Notes: generated from the letters alone by a model not told the origin. Counted from the first letter of the stretch, positions 9,827 to 21,666 are shown. The stretch is DNA of 64,000 nucleotides from Gammaproteobacteria bacterium Ga0077554 (GCA_001464585.1 LNFF01000022.1:1-64000); one strand, 5' to 3'. Numbers and translations: made by a program.

Positions 9827-9928
9827 TGTCATTCCGAGCACAGCGAGTAATCCTTGTCTCGAGTCTCGAACGAATGTGAGAGATCTTTGGGGGATCTTGC
9901 AAGATCCCTCACTTCGTTCGGGATGACA
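9827..9928. repeat. TGTCATTTCGA palindromic repeat
   Basis: A 102-bp copy running from TGTCATTCCGAGCACAGCG to TCGTTCGGGATGACA in the 265-base gap between tkt and gap. The arms are less perfect than in the copy at 8546 but share the interior CTTGTCTCGAGTCTCGAACG. Confidence 0.75.
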
Positions 9929-9962
9929 GGGCGATGACACACACGTTTTTAACACAAAAAAA

Positions 9963-11957
9963 TTACAGCACACCCTCGATAGTTTTAACCACGTTTTCGA
10001 CGGTGAATCCAAAGTGTTTAAACAGGTCAGGCGCGGGGGCGGATTCGCCAAAGGTGTTGATACCTACCACGGCGCCTTCCAGCCCCACGTATTTTCTCCA
10101 GCCATCGGTAACGCCGGCTTCCACTGCAACGCGCTTGATACCTTTGGGCAACACGCTGTCTTTGTAGGCCTGACTTTGGCGGTCAAATACATTAGTGGAT
10201 GGCATGGAGACCACCCGCGCAGCAACGCCTTTTTCGGCCAGTGCTTTTTGTGCGTCCATGGCTAATCCAACTTCTGAACCGGTGGCGATGACCACCACGG
10301 CAGGCTTGCCACCCGCCGCTTCTGATAACACATAACCGCCTTTGCTGATGTTGGCGATTTGCGCTGCATCACGCTTCTGGAATGGCAGGTTTTGACGGCT
10401 GAAAATCAGGGTAGTGGGGCCGTCTTTGCGTTCAATGGCGCGCGCCCAGCTCACAGCGGATTCCACCGTATCGCACGGACGCCATACATCCATATTGGGA
10501 ATCAAGCGTAACGTCGCGGTTTGTTCAACCGCCTGGTGGGTGGGGCCATCTTCGCCCAGGCCAATCGAGTCGTGGGTGAAGACAAACAGGGTGCGGATTT
10601 TCATTAACGCGGCCATGCGCAAGGCATTGCGCGCATACTCAGAGAACATGAGGAAGGTGGCGCCATAAGGAATCACGCCACCGTGCAACGCCATGCCGTT
10701 CATCATCGCTGACATGCCGAATTCACGCACGCCGTAATAAATATAGTTGCCGCCATGTTCACGGGAAACGCCGCGTGAACCTGACCATAACGTCAGGTTG
10801 GAACTGGCCAGATCGGCCGAACCGCCCAACAATTCCGGCAACGCCGGAGCCAAACCTTCGATGCTGTTTTGTGAGGCTTTGCGTGTGGCGATGGTTTCAC
10901 CTTTTTCGTTAACCTTGGCAACGAAGGTGGTAACGTGATCATTCCAGTTGGCAGGTAACTCACCCTTCGTACGGCGCGTGAACTCTGCCGCTTCTTTCGG
11001 ATAGGCCTTGGCGTAATCAGCGAATTTGATATTCCACAGTTTTTCCGTACCCTCGCCTTTGACGCGAGCATCCCACCCCACATACACATCCTGCGGGATT
11101 TCAAACGGTGCATGGTTCCAGCCAATGTTGGCACGGGTCGCCGCAATTTCGGCGTCACCTAATGCGGCGCCGTGGCAATCATGGCTACCCGCTTTATTGG
11201 GCGCACCCATGCCGATGATGGTCTTGCAGCAAATCATGGTCGGCTTGTCAGTTACCGCCTTGCCTTTCTCAATGGCGGCATTGACGGCGGCGATATCATG
11301 ACCATCAACATTCGGGATGACATGCCAACCGTAGGCTTCGAAACGTTTCGGTGTGTCATCGGTAAACCAGCCTTCAACATGACCATCAATCGAGATACCG
11401 TTATCATCATAAAACGCAATCAACTTGCCCAAGCCCAGCGTGCCAGCCAGCGAACAGGCTTCATGGGAAATACCTTCCATCAAGCAGCCGTCGCCCAAAA
11501 ATACATAGGTGTGGTGATTGACAATTTCATGCCCAGGCTTGTTGAATTCAGCGGCCAGCACTTTTTCAGCAATCGCCATGCCCACCGCATTGGTGAGCCC
11601 CTGCCCCAGCGGACCAGTGGTGGTTTCGATGCCCGGCGCATAGCCATATTCGGGGTGGCCTGGGGTTTTGGAATGCAACTGGCGGAAACGCTTCAGCTCG
11701 TCCATCGGCAGGTCATAGCCGGTGAGGTGCAATAATGCGTATAACAGCATCGAGCCATGCCCGTTGGATAGCACGAAACGGTCACGGTCGGCCCACTTGG
11801 GATTGGCCGGATTGTGCCGCAGGTGATGATTCCACAAAACTTCCGCAATTTCTGCCATGCCCATCGGCGCGCCAGGGTGGCCGGAGTTGGCTTTTTGTAC
11901 AGCGTCCATCGCCAGGGCGCGAATGGCATTGGCTAAATCTTTACGGGAAGCGGGCAT
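9963..11957 (-). CDS. tkt: Transketolase
   Basis: 664 residues, full length. This thiamine-diphosphate enzyme moves two-carbon units between sugar phosphates in the pentose phosphate and Calvin cycles. Signatures: [19 protein letters not shown] at the N terminus, [19 protein letters not shown], the ThDP motif beginning [13 protein letters not shown] (about residue 155), the pyrimidine domain segment [15 protein letters not shown] and the C-terminal domain with ATGSEVGLA. It is the promoter-proximal gene of the tkt-gap-pgk-pyk-fba run; this gene order is widespread in chemolithoautotrophic proteobacteria. Start ATG at 11957, with GAGGAAACCTGC upstream. Confidence 0.97.
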   Translation of the reverse strand: MPASRKDLANAIRALAMDAVQKANSGHPGAPMGMAEIAEVLWNHHLRHNPANPKWADRDRFVLSNGHGSMLLYALLHLTGYDLPMDELKRFRQLHSKTPGHPEYGYAPGIETTTGPLGQGLTNAVGMAIAEKVLAAEFNKPGHEIVNHHTYVFLGDGCLMEGISHEACSLAGTLGLGKLIAFYDDNGISIDGHVEGWFTDDTPKRFEAYGWHVIPNVDGHDIAAVNAAIEKGKAVTDKPTMICCKTIIGMGAPNKAGSHDCHGAALGDAEIAATRANIGWNHAPFEIPQDVYVGWDARVKGEGTEKLWNIKFADYAKAYPKEAAEFTRRTKGELPANWNDHVTTFVAKVNEKGETIATRKASQNSIEGLAPALPELLGGSADLASSNLTLWSGSRGVSREHGGNYIYYGVREFGMSAMMNGMALHGGVIPYGATFLMFSEYARNALRMAALMKIRTLFVFTHDSIGLGEDGPTHQAVEQTATLRLIPNMDVWRPCDTVESAVSWARAIERKDGPTTLIFSRQNLPFQKRDAAQIANISKGGYVLSEAAGGKPAVVVIATGSEVGLAMDAQKALAEKGVAARVVSMPSTNVFDRQSQAYKDSVLPKGIKRVAVEAGVTDGWRKYVGLEGAVVGINTFGESAPAPDLFKHFGFTVENVVKTIEGVL

Positions 11958-12113
11958 GCAGGTTTCCTCTGAATAAATTTTTAAAGTAACGGCTCGGCAA
12001 ACAACGTCAAAGTCTGTTATTTTCCCTTACCTTGGGCAATTGGGCAATAGCAGAATAGCCAGTTAAGTGGCTTTGGGAGCAAAATCATCGGGATTTAGCT
12101 ACTTAACTTACGG

Positions 12114-12671
12114 TTAAGACTCATTTTTCCATTTAATGGAACAACCCATGCTGGGAATCTGGTCACGTGGCCCCTGTCCGGTAAGGGCAATCTGCTTCAT
12201 CGCCTCAAACAGGTCACGCTGGACATCGGGGGCGGCTTCCTTGCGGCTGGCGTCGAGTCGGCCCCGGTATTGCAGCTTCAAGTCGGCGTTATAGCCAAAA
12301 AAATCCGGGGTGCATACGGCGCCATAGGCTTTGGCGATTTCCTGGGCTTCATCCAGCAGGTAAGGAAACGTAAAATCAAGCTCACGCGCCAATTTCTGCA
12401 TGTTTTCAAAAGAATCTTCAGGATAATCAGCTATATCATTAGACATGATCGCCACGCTATTGATACCCAGCGGCAGCAGTTCGCGGGTATCACGCACAAT
12501 GCGGTCAATCACTGCTTTCACATAAGGACAGTGGTTGCAGATAAACATCACCAGCAGGCCGCGCTCACCCGCACACTGCGTCAGCGTCCAACGCTTGCCG
12601 TCCACACCGGGCAGATCAAAGTTCACAGCGGGCGCGCCAAATTCACATACGGGGGTTTCAAGACGTACCAT
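12114..12671 (-). CDS. Thioredoxin-like (AhpC/TSA-type) redoxin with a CNHCPYV motif
   Basis: 185 residues with a thioredoxin fold of the PRX-like1 type: GAPAVNFDLPGVDGKRWTL at the N terminus, the redox segment MFICNHCPYVKA (about residues 42-53), NDIADYPEDS in the middle and a second conserved Cys in AVCTPDFFG (about 118-126). This family is common in bacteria and is annotated as thioredoxin family protein; its partners are not established. It lies upstream of tkt on the same strand across about 155 bases and is divergent from metK, so it probably has its own promoter in the shared gap. Confidence 0.85.
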   Translation of the reverse strand: MVRLETPVCEFGAPAVNFDLPGVDGKRWTLTQCAGERGLLVMFICNHCPYVKAVIDRIVRDTRELLPLGINSVAIMSNDIADYPEDSFENMQKLARELDFTFPYLLDEAQEIAKAYGAVCTPDFFGYNADLKLQYRGRLDASRKEAAPDVQRDLFEAMKQIALTGQGPRDQIPSMGCSIKWKNES

Positions 12672-12709
12672 ATCTCACTCCTAATCACAGGGCATCAATA
12701 AATAAAAAT

Positions 12710-12744
12710 TTGGAATAGTCAACACTTCGCGTTAAACTACGCGA
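12710..12744 (+). promoter_or_regulatory. Possible metK promoter overlapping a small inverted repeat
   Basis: TTGGAA (12710-12715) and TAAACT (12733-12738) are 17 bases apart, each matching four of six consensus positions for sigma-70 elements. The inverted repeat TCGCG/CGCGA (12727-12731 and 12740-12744) straddles the proposed -10 box and could be an operator. The assignment rests only on motif matching. Confidence 0.3.
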
Positions 12745-12794
12745 ATATTTTAACTCTAACCATTTTACCGTTATTCTGGAAGGAACGCTCGCGC

Positions 12795-13958
12795 ATGTCG
12801 AATAATAATTACCTGTTCACCTCTGAATCCGTCTCTGAAGGCCACCCGGACAAGGTTGCCGATCAAGTATCGGATGCGATTCTGGATGCGATTCTGGCAC
12901 AAGACACCAAGGCACGCGTGGCTTGCGAAACCCTGGTAAAAACGGGTATGGTCATCATCGCGGGTGAGATCACCACCTCCGCCTGGGTGGACATGGAAAA
13001 TGTCGTTCGCCAGACTGTCAGGAACATCGGTTATGACAATCCGGCGATGGGCTTTGACTGGGAATCGTGCGCGGTACTTACCGCCATCGGCAAGCAGTCG
13101 CAGGACATCGCGCAGGGCGTAGATGAGTCGGCAGATCATGAGCAAGGCGCGGGCGACCAGGGTTTGATGTTTGGCTATGCCAGCAACGAAACCGATGTGC
13201 TGATGCCCGCCCCCATTACCTACGCGCACCGTCTGGTGCAGCGCCAGGCACACATGCGCAAGTGCGGCACCTTGCCCTGGTTGCGCCCCGACGCCAAGAG
13301 CCAGGTCACGTTCCGTTATGAGAACAACAAGCCGGTTGCGATAGATGCTGTCGTGCTGTCCACCCAGCATTCGCCAGACATCAAGCACGCCGATTTACAG
13401 GAAGCAGTGCTGGAAGAAATCATCAAGCCCGTGTTACCTGCCGAATGGCTGAACAAGCACACCCGCTACTTCATTAATCCCACCGGACGTTTCGTCATCG
13501 GCGGCCCCGTGGGCGATTGCGGCCTGACCGGACGCAAGATTATTGTCGACACCTACGGCGGTATGGCGCGTCACGGTGGCGGCGCGTTTTCCGGCAAAGA
13601 CCCCAGCAAAGTGGATCGTTCCGCTGCGTATGCAGGTCGCTATGTGGCGAAGAATATTGTTGCGGCAGGCCTGGCGGATCGTTGCGAAATTCAGATTTCT
13701 TACGCGATTGGCGTGGCCGAACCGACTTCCATCACTATCGACACTTTTGGCACCGGTAAAATCTCCAACCAGGCCATCACCAAACTGGTACGCGAACACT
13801 TTGACCTGCGCCCCAAAGGCCTGATCAAAATGCTCAACCTGCTGCGCCCCATTTACACCCAGACCGCCGCCTATGGCCACTTTGGCCGCACCGAAGCTGA
13901 TCTGACGTGGGAGCGCACGGATAAGGCTGATACCTTGCGCAAGGCAGCAGGAGTATAA
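12795..13958 (+). CDS. metK: S-adenosylmethionine synthetase
   Basis: 387 residues. It makes SAM from methionine and ATP. Signatures: [19 protein letters not shown] at the N terminus, the ATP-binding [28 protein letters not shown], the loop [20 protein letters not shown] and [19 protein letters not shown]. It is the first of three clustered SAM-cycle genes (metK, ahcY, metF), and a SAH riboswitch lies between it and ahcY. GGAAGGA about ten bases upstream of the ATG serves as ribosome binding site. Confidence 0.97.
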   Translation: MSNNNYLFTSESVSEGHPDKVADQVSDAILDAILAQDTKARVACETLVKTGMVIIAGEITTSAWVDMENVVRQTVRNIGYDNPAMGFDWESCAVLTAIGKQSQDIAQGVDESADHEQGAGDQGLMFGYASNETDVLMPAPITYAHRLVQRQAHMRKCGTLPWLRPDAKSQVTFRYENNKPVAIDAVVLSTQHSPDIKHADLQEAVLEEIIKPVLPAEWLNKHTRYFINPTGRFVIGGPVGDCGLTGRKIIVDTYGGMARHGGGAFSGKDPSKVDRSAAYAGRYVAKNIVAAGLADRCEIQISYAIGVAEPTSITIDTFGTGKISNQAITKLVREHFDLRPKGLIKMLNLLRPIYTQTAAYGHFGRTEADLTWERTDKADTLRKAAGV

Positions 13959-13993
13959 GGGTTTAAAAGTTTAGGAGTCGCCGTCTTTCATAA

Positions 13994-15574
<1,581 letters not shown>

Positions 15575-15602
15575 CAATATGTTGTGTTGCTACGCAACGC
15601 TT

Positions 15603-15626
15603 GGTGGGTTACACAAGTAACCCACC
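15603..15626 (+). terminator. Hairpin after ahcY
   Basis: GGTGGGTTAC (15603-15612) and GTAACCCACC (15617-15626) pair perfectly around ACAA, 29 bases past the ahcY stop. The following CTACATT has no real T tract. The sequence resembles common proteobacterial REP-type elements, so it may be a repeat acting as a 3' stabiliser rather than a classical terminator. Confidence 0.5.
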
Positions 15627-15642
15627 CTACATTACTGAATTT

Positions 15643-15726
15643 TGTCATTTCGAACGCAGGGAGAAATCCTGGAAGGTTTCTTACATTTGTTCGAGACAAG
15701 GATTTCTCCCTGCGGTCGAAATGACA
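15643..15726. repeat. TGTCATTTCGA palindromic repeat
   Basis: An 84-bp copy whose arms, TGTCATTTCGAACGCAGGGA at the left and TCCCTGCGGTCGAAATGACA at the right, are nearly perfect reverse complements. It fills the gap between ahcY and metF, immediately after the ahcY hairpin. Confidence 0.85.
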
Positions 15727-15762
15727 TACATCAGAGATTCATACCCTGTGGTGAGACATTAA

Positions 15763-16617
15763 ATGCAATCTCAGAAAAAACACCCACGCACCTTCAGCTT
15801 CGAGTTTTTTCCGCCCAAGACCGCTGAAGGCGCGGTTAAACTGCGCAGCGTGCGTGACACGCTGGCAAAACTCAAACCATTATATTTTTCCGTGACGTTT
15901 GGCGCAGGCGGCAGCACCCGCGACCACACTTACGACACTGTGGTTGAAATCCAACGCGACACCGGCGTTGACGCCGCACCGCATTTGTCTTGCGTTGCCT
16001 CCACGCGCGAAGAATTGCGCTCGTTGTTACACGCCTATAAAGCGCGGGGCATCCACCGCATTGTCGCATTGCGCGGCGATGCGCCGTCCGGTACTTATGC
16101 CCCCGGCGAATTCCGTTATGCCGACGAACTGGTGGCCTTCATCCGCACCGAAACTGGCAACCATTTCCATATTGAAGTCGCGGCTTACCCTGAGTTTCAT
16201 CCCCAGGCGCCTTCGGCGCGCGCTGATCTGCTCAACTTTAAACGCAAAGTCGAGGCTGGCGCCAACAGCGCCCTCACCCAATATTTTTACAATGCCGACG
16301 CCTACTTCCACTTCATCGAAAGCTGTGAAAAATTGGGGCTGGACTTACCCATCGTCCCCGGCATCATGCCCATCACCAATTACACCCAACTGGCGCGGTT
16401 TTCCGACATGTGTGGCGCTGAGCTACCCCGCTGGCTGCGCAAACGCCTGGAAGACTTTGGTGACGACCTGGAATCGCTGCGTGCCTTTGGGTTAGACGTA
16501 ACCAGCGAACTGTGCGAAACCTTGCTGGATGGCGGCGCGCCGGGATTGCATTTCTACACCATGAATCAAGCGGGATCCACCTTAGCAGTTTGGAATAATT
16601 TAAAAATAAACATATAA
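15763..16617 (+). CDS. metF: 5,10-methylenetetrahydrofolate reductase
   Basis: 284 residues, typical of the bacterial FAD-dependent enzyme. It reduces methylene-THF to methyl-THF, the methyl donor for remaking methionine from homocysteine. Signatures: FSFEFFPPKTAEG at the N terminus (catalytic Glu region), SVTFGAGGSTRDHT, LRGDAPSG, EVAAYPEFHPQAPS, DFALTQ-like NSALTQYFYNAD, VPGIMPITN and a C-terminal GAPGLHFYTMN. It completes the metK-ahcY-metF SAM-cycle group. The palindromic repeat upstream separates it from ahcY, so it may have partly independent expression. Confidence 0.96.
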   Translation: MQSQKKHPRTFSFEFFPPKTAEGAVKLRSVRDTLAKLKPLYFSVTFGAGGSTRDHTYDTVVEIQRDTGVDAAPHLSCVASTREELRSLLHAYKARGIHRIVALRGDAPSGTYAPGEFRYADELVAFIRTETGNHFHIEVAAYPEFHPQAPSARADLLNFKRKVEAGANSALTQYFYNADAYFHFIESCEKLGLDLPIVPGIMPITNYTQLARFSDMCGAELPRWLRKRLEDFGDDLESLRAFGLDVTSELCETLLDGGAPGLHFYTMNQAGSTLAVWNNLKINI

Positions 16618-16780
16618 CTCAATCTTTTGCGGAATGAAATAGTTGAAGCGGAAACTCACATATGAACGATAGGGCAAGATCTTTTCCAGATCGAAAGATC
16701 AAGTAATTATCCGGCCGCGCAATGTGTGCGGGTGTTCTTGAAAAATCAGGCTACTTGAAGTGCTGGCTTGATAGCAAGGG

Positions 16781-17350
16781 TTATTCAGGATGCCGCGTTA
16801 ACAAACCACCACCGCTGCCCGGCTGAAAAAACTGCATCAAGGGATGGGAATAATTCAGGGCGCCGCCATCATTAATCCCGCCCTTTAATAACTCCAGGGC
16901 TTGCACTGCCTCGGTGGGCACCGGCAAAGAGTGGCGCATTTTCCACTTGGCGATACCAGCGAAATCAAACCTGGCATAGAATGTTGGACGCCCTATCACC
17001 ATGATGGCGCGCTCTCCCGCCCGGGACGCTTTGCTAATCGCCGCACGCACCAGCGCTGAACCAATACCCCGGTGCGATTGCGAAGGCACCACCGCCATCG
17101 GCGCCAATGCCAACACCGCCACATCATTTTCGGCATACTGTAAATGGATACGAGACAGCAGGATATGCCCTACTACGCGGCCATCAATATCTGCCACTAA
17201 TGATAAATCCGGAATAAAATTTCTGGATTGCCGCAGCGCGGTGACTAACTTTGCTTCGGCTTCGCCTTCAAACGCGCTGATGTTTACAACATTAATTGCA
17301 GCAGCATCGGCGACGGTTTCCTGCCGGATAATGATGTCTGTCATTGCCAT
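16781..17350 (-). CDS. GNAT-family N-acetyltransferase (YhbS-like)
   Basis: 189 residues. The N-terminal part IIIRQETVADAAAINVVN and the acetyl-CoA loop VVPSQSHRGIGSALVRAA (about residues 90-107), followed by MVIGRPTFYARFDF, match the YhbS-type GNAT proteins. The substrate is unknown. An alternative start lies two codons downstream (MTDI, 17344). It is convergent with metF across about 160 bases in which nothing clear was recognised, and is followed upstream by htpX on the same strand. Confidence 0.8.
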   Translation of the reverse strand: MAMTDIIIRQETVADAAAINVVNISAFEGEAEAKLVTALRQSRNFIPDLSLVADIDGRVVGHILLSRIHLQYAENDVAVLALAPMAVVPSQSHRGIGSALVRAAISKASRAGERAIMVIGRPTFYARFDFAGIAKWKMRHSLPVPTEAVQALELLKGGINDGGALNYSHPLMQFFQPGSGGGLLTRHPE

Positions 17351-17420
17351 GCGTGTGATCCTTTTATAATCGGGTGAACCGTGACGTCATCGGCGGCCTG
17401 CAGACTTTAATTTCAGGGGT

Positions 17421-17444
17421 ACCCTCTCCCGCATGGGAGAGGGT
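17421..17444 (-). terminator. Hairpin after htpX (CCCTCTCCC-type repeat)
   Basis: ACCCTCTCCC (17421-17430) and GGGAGAGGGT (17435-17444) pair perfectly around GCAT, 15 bases past the htpX stop. There is no strong T tract. The motif is related to the CCCCCTCCC/GGGAGAGGGGG hairpin at 60544, and such sequences recur as dispersed repeats in many proteobacteria. Confidence 0.5.
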
Positions 17445-17458
17445 GAAGTCAGCAAAAC

Positions 17459-18349
17459 TTAGCTATGTTGTTGTGCGCGCAATGCGGCAATCCGCTCTTC
17501 CAGAGGCGGGTGGGTCATAAACAAGCGTTTTAAGCCATGTCCAATAGTGCCTGAGATGCCAAAGGCGGCCATTTGATCGGGTAAATGCGGCTGGTTTACA
17601 CCCTGCTTCAAACGCTCCAGTGCCGCGATCATTTTCCCCCGGCCGGCCAGGCTCGCGCCACCTGCGTCGGCACGAAACTCGCGGTAACGGCTGAACCACA
17701 TCACAATCATGCTCGCCAGCACACCCAGCACCAGTTCGGCAATAATCGCCGTCACCCAGAAAGCAGGGCCATGACCGCGCTCTGTCTTGAATACCAAGCG
17801 ATCAACCAAATGGCCGATCACGCGTGACAACACGATGACAAAAGTGTTCACCACACCCTGCACCAAAGCCAGGGTAATCATGTCACCGTTCGCCACATGA
17901 CTTACTTCATGCGCCAACACCGCCTCAGCTTCGTCCTGGTTCATGGCACTTAACAGCCCGGTGCTGACTGCCACCAGGGCATTATTGCGGCGCATACCGG
18001 TGGCGAAGGCATTCACATCGGGCGAGTCAAAAATAGCGACTTCGGGCATGCCAATCCCGGCCTTTTCTGCCTGCCGACGCACGGTTTCCACCAGCCATTT
18101 TTCGGTGGCATTGGCGGGCTGTTCAATTACCCGCGCACCCGTCATGCGCTTGGCGGTCCATTTGGAAATCGCCAGCGAAATAAACGAACCGCTCATGCCT
18201 ATGATAGCCGCATAAATCAGCAGCGAGTTCATGTTCAGATCAACGCCTTGCTGGTCAAGAATGCCTTCAATGCCCAGCAGGCGCATGGAAACACTCAAAA
18301 CCGCCAGTACCGCAATATTGGTCGCCAAAAATAACAAAATGCGCTTCAT
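17459..18349 (-). CDS. htpX: Membrane zinc protease HtpX
   Basis: 296 residues. Two N-terminal membrane segments (about 4-26 and 42-62) are followed by the M48 metalloprotease core with the zinc motif HEVSH at 147-151 ([13 protein letters not shown]) and two further hydrophobic segments (about 160-178 and 193-215), then [13 protein letters not shown] carrying the third zinc-ligand Glu. HtpX degrades misfolded membrane proteins with FtsH. The start ATG at 18349 has no strong binding site. The gene stands alone, with hairpins after it and a 365-base gap before it. Confidence 0.95.
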   Translation of the reverse strand: MKRILLFLATNIAVLAVLSVSMRLLGIEGILDQQGVDLNMNSLLIYAAIIGMSGSFISLAISKWTAKRMTGARVIEQPANATEKWLVETVRRQAEKAGIGMPEVAIFDSPDVNAFATGMRRNNALVAVSTGLLSAMNQDEAEAVLAHEVSHVANGDMITLALVQGVVNTFVIVLSRVIGHLVDRLVFKTERGHGPAFWVTAIIAELVLGVLASMIVMWFSRYREFRADAGGASLAGRGKMIAALERLKQGVNQPHLPDQMAAFGISGTIGHGLKRLFMTHPPLEERIAALRAQQHS

Positions 18350-18714
18350 TCACAACTCCACAGGTTAAACACACAACGGGTTAGATGGGGTTGAGCGGGA
18401 CAAGTTCAAGTCCACCTGACCGTGAATAGACAACGGTTATTTTGCCATGTTTTCACCCTATAAACCATCACCATCAATTTTTATAACCATGATTTAATAA
18501 TGGGTATTGGGTATAGCATTTGAAAGGCTGTAACCGATCTGTAACGCCCCTTCCGATACTGTGTGTTCATCGAGGAAATGCCTCGATCATGACATGGAGC
18601 AGTTTCAGTGCCCTGCCATTACCAGTCTGCCATTACCCAGTCTGATGGCTCAGGCAAACCTGCTCGATGAAGCCTCATCAACTTCATATCTACTTTTTTA
18701 TAAGGAGTACACCA
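18350..18714. other. Intergenic gap between htpX and the 697-residue protein gene
   Basis: A divergent gap of 365 bases that must hold the promoters of both flanking genes. AT-rich stretches occur at about 18475-18525, but no convincing promoter pair, RNA gene or repeat was recognised. The end, TAAGGAGTACACCA, is the ribosome binding site of the gene at 18715. Confidence 0.5.
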
Positions 18715-20808
18715 ATGAATGACGAGATAAAAAAGGCTGTCCAGAAGTCCCACACGGCGTTACAAGAGGCACATCCGAAAGAGCGTGCGGCATTCAAGCC
18801 GCTGCTGCTCTCCAACCCGAATTACTTCGGTAATCTTGCGGAAAGCACCTTCACGCCGATCCTGCCAATCTGTTGCAACACCCATTATGAGTCGCTGGGC
18901 TGCGTGGGTTATCAGCCGCAGCAGGAATATCTCGAAGCCGTGGTCTATATCTACCAACCGTCGGGGTACGGTAGCGATATCTGCGGTTTGGGTAGTACGG
19001 AATATGTGCGCTTTTATCTTTCCTTCGACAATGGCGCAACCTGGGACGATCAGGGTATGACCAGCTTCCAGGCCCATAACCTTCCGGAAGGGACGGACGG
19101 CGGCAAGCGGCTGGAATATGCGGTTTCGTTGCCGGTCGATCCCAAGCGCAAGCTGTGTTTCCTCAACCACCTGATCCTGGTGCGCGCGATCCTGTCCTGG
19201 AATAATCCACCGCCACCGAACCAGCCCAACTGGAAGCCGGTGTGGGGGAACGTGCGTCAGGAAACGATTCAGGTCGAGCCGCGCCGCTGGTTCCTCGGTG
19301 CCACGGATTTCGCAGCGGCGAAGGTCAAGCTGCCACCCAACATCGCGGAGATATTGGACCTCGAAACGCCCATTCCCACCAAGATGAAGAGTCTTGGCGC
19401 GGTGGAACTGTCAGCGTTGTATAAAGACAAGGGTGTGCCAGTACACCGCTTCGCCTTCAAGGAACTTTCGGCATTCACCAGCGGGCAGACCACGCTGAGC
19501 GCCGAAGCGTTCACAAAATTCCTGCCGGGAATCCAGATCAACCCTGATATCAATGATCTCTTGTTTCCCAAGACGGATGGCGACACCAGTTTCGAAGAAC
19601 TCAAGTGCATCGGACTCGACCCGAATACACCAGATACGTTGGTGGGTGTGCTCCAGGTCAAGAAGTCTTCGGGCTTTTCCGGTGGCCCCTGCACCGACGG
19701 CAGCCGCGAGTATGTGACCTTCTGGGCGGACTTCGACGGCAATGGCAGCCTGGAAACATGTCTGGGCACGGCGAGCGTGCGTGTTTATGACCTTGCCAAC
19801 ATCCCCCCCGAGGGCGTGTACTACGCGGTGCGCCTGCCGGTCGATCTCAGCCAGTATCGCCAACACTGCAAGAAGGGCCCGCGCGTTGTGCGCATCCGCG
19901 CCATCCTGTCGTGGAATGTCGCCGTGGCCTGCGCCAATCCCAACCAGGTGCCGACGTGGGGAAATCGCGAGGAGACGCTGATTAATATCGCGCCGTCTGC
20001 TCAAACGCCAGCGGGCAAGATCGCCATCCTTGGCGGTATCCCGGTCGGGCATATCCATAATGTTACGGGTTTGACTACGGCTACTGCGGTATTCGCCACC
20101 AATAACCTGCCACCCGATTCGCTCGGCAGGCCTTGCCCGTTTGCTGCTCGCATCACGGTGCAGGGGTTGCCGATCGTGGGTTACAGCTATATTGTCGAGG
20201 CAAGCCAGGACGGCTCACTATGGACGCCGGTCTTGACCGACCTGATAGTGACAGATCAGTTCGGGAACACCAGCCCGCACAAGGCTAACGCCGTCACCAA
20301 GCGTTTCGATTACCTTCCCTTCACCCAGAATGCAGGCATCGTGCTCGCACAGTGGCACACGACCGGTGACGCCAGATGGTATGTCAGGCTGTCCACGTAT
20401 GATGGCGGCGGTATTCTGCAAGGCACCGATACCCATGTAATCCAACTCGACAATACTTGGCCGGAGGTGTCGATCGACATTACCTCCGGCGCGGGAAACT
20501 GCGGCAAATTCCAGCCCGGCACGGTGCTTTCCGGCAATTTCATCGCGCGCGATGACTATCTGGGCAATTACAGCCTGGGCGTCGAACCCGCAGTCAACGA
20601 TCCCGGTGAGGCGATACCTAATCCGAGTTCGGGGCTTGTGCAAACCGCCCTTACGCCCGGCGATGCCTGGACGCTCGATACCACGGGCATGCAGCCCTGC
20701 GGTTACGTGATCCGCGTCGTTGCCGTGGATCGCGCCATCGTCAACAGCCAGGGGGTAGGCCACGTCAGCCCGGACAGCGCCGGTTTCTGTCTGGAGGAAG
20801 CTGAATAG
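18715..20808 (+). CDS. Uncharacterised protein with a tandemly duplicated domain
   Basis: 697 residues, family not recognised. Residues of about 55-190 and 294-425 are two copies of one domain. Shared features in order are an ELKC/ESLGC-type start, a Cys-containing SG...C..GS segment, EYVRF/EYVTF, an FD(N)G acidic motif, YAVSLPVD/YAVRLPVD, a Cys, VRAILSWN/IRAILSWN, then PVWGN/PTWGN. The remainder (about 430-697) looks beta-rich, with ASQDGSLWTPV, DNTWPEVSIDI and a closing DSAGFCLEEAE. No signal peptide or membrane segment is seen, so a cytoplasmic location is likely, although the conserved cysteines suggest disulfides or metal binding. The ATG at 18715 was chosen for AAGGAG upstream. It is followed by an FMN-binding protein gene 97 bases away on the same strand. 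Confidence 0.7.
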   Translation: MNDEIKKAVQKSHTALQEAHPKERAAFKPLLLSNPNYFGNLAESTFTPILPICCNTHYESLGCVGYQPQQEYLEAVVYIYQPSGYGSDICGLGSTEYVRFYLSFDNGATWDDQGMTSFQAHNLPEGTDGGKRLEYAVSLPVDPKRKLCFLNHLILVRAILSWNNPPPPNQPNWKPVWGNVRQETIQVEPRRWFLGATDFAAAKVKLPPNIAEILDLETPIPTKMKSLGAVELSALYKDKGVPVHRFAFKELSAFTSGQTTLSAEAFTKFLPGIQINPDINDLLFPKTDGDTSFEELKCIGLDPNTPDTLVGVLQVKKSSGFSGGPCTDGSREYVTFWADFDGNGSLETCLGTASVRVYDLANIPPEGVYYAVRLPVDLSQYRQHCKKGPRVVRIRAILSWNVAVACANPNQVPTWGNREETLINIAPSAQTPAGKIAILGGIPVGHIHNVTGLTTATAVFATNNLPPDSLGRPCPFAARITVQGLPIVGYSYIVEASQDGSLWTPVLTDLIVTDQFGNTSPHKANAVTKRFDYLPFTQNAGIVLAQWHTTGDARWYVRLSTYDGGGILQGTDTHVIQLDNTWPEVSIDITSGAGNCGKFQPGTVLSGNFIARDDYLGNYSLGVEPAVNDPGEAIPNPSSGLVQTALTPGDAWTLDTTGMQPCGYVIRVVAVDRAIVNSQGVGHVSPDSAGFCLEEAE

Positions 20809-20905
20809 CCGAGGGGAAGTTAGTGTTGTGACGCATCCCGTCCCGGCATATGTGATGTTCGCCGGGACGGATTTTTCAGCGCTTGAAAACTCGAAGGAGG
20901 CAATC

Positions 20906-21562
20906 ATGATCATTCCAGGCTCAAATGCCGAACACGCGTTACAGGAAACATACGGCACCAGCAAGAAGGCTGCGGCATTCTACAAAAAACAGATGCTGGA
21001 TTACCTGAATCCAGAAATGTGTGAATTTATCGCCCAACAGGAGATGGTTTTTATCGCAAGCTCTGACACAAAAGGTGAATGCGACTGTTCGTTCCGCGCC
21101 GGTCTACCTAGCTTTATTCACGTCACGGGAACACGGGCTTTAGCGTATCCGGAATACCGGGGCAACGGCGTTTTCGCCAGTCTGGGCAATTTCTCCGAAA
21201 ACCCGCACATCGGAATGCTCTTTATTGATTTTTTCAGTAGCACTGTTGGTCTGCATATCAACGGAACAGCTAAAATCGTTGCAAATGAGGATATCTGCCG
21301 CCAAGAGTCACTGCCGGATACGATAAAACAAGCCATTCATTTATCTGGCGGACAACAACCCGAGCGCTGGGTATTCGTCCATGTTGAAGAGGCCTATATC
21401 CATTGCTCCAAACATATTCCTCTCCTGAAAAAACTGGACAAGGAACTCCATTGGGGAACGGATGATGAGCTTCGCAAGGGAGGGGATTACTTCAAGGCCA
21501 AGCGTTGCGCCCGGCCCTGGGGATCTATTTCAGAAGAAGCTGCTGAAGATGAGACAAAGTGA
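20906..21562 (+). CDS. Pyridoxamine 5'-phosphate oxidase-family (FMN-binding split barrel) protein
   Basis: 218 residues. FIAQQEMVFIASSDTKGECD (about 43-62), SFIHVTGTRALAYPEYRGN and NPHIGMLFIDF followed by GLHINGTAKIV match the PNPOx-like flavin-binding barrel. These proteins reduce or oxidise varied substrates with FMN, F420 or haem; the substrate here is unknown. The start at 20906 follows AAGGAGGCAATC and gives the normal family N terminus. It probably shares a transcript with the 697-residue protein upstream. It is convergent with the lipoprotein gene at 21667. Confidence 0.8.
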   Translation: MIIPGSNAEHALQETYGTSKKAAAFYKKQMLDYLNPEMCEFIAQQEMVFIASSDTKGECDCSFRAGLPSFIHVTGTRALAYPEYRGNGVFASLGNFSENPHIGMLFIDFFSSTVGLHINGTAKIVANEDICRQESLPDTIKQAIHLSGGQQPERWVFVHVEEAYIHCSKHIPLLKKLDKELHWGTDDELRKGGDYFKAKRCARPWGSISEEAAEDETK

Positions 21563-21666
21563 TAATCAAGCCTGTCAACTCTAGCAATGAAGGAGAGAGT
21601 GATGTCATGGATTGGTTACAGGCGAGGAAAAGGTTTTTTCAGCATTTTATGGTTCGTGCTCACGAC

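Noticed and set aside
12771-13388. 205-codon frame antisense to metK
   Set aside because: It overlaps a certain gene on the other strand and shows no family features.
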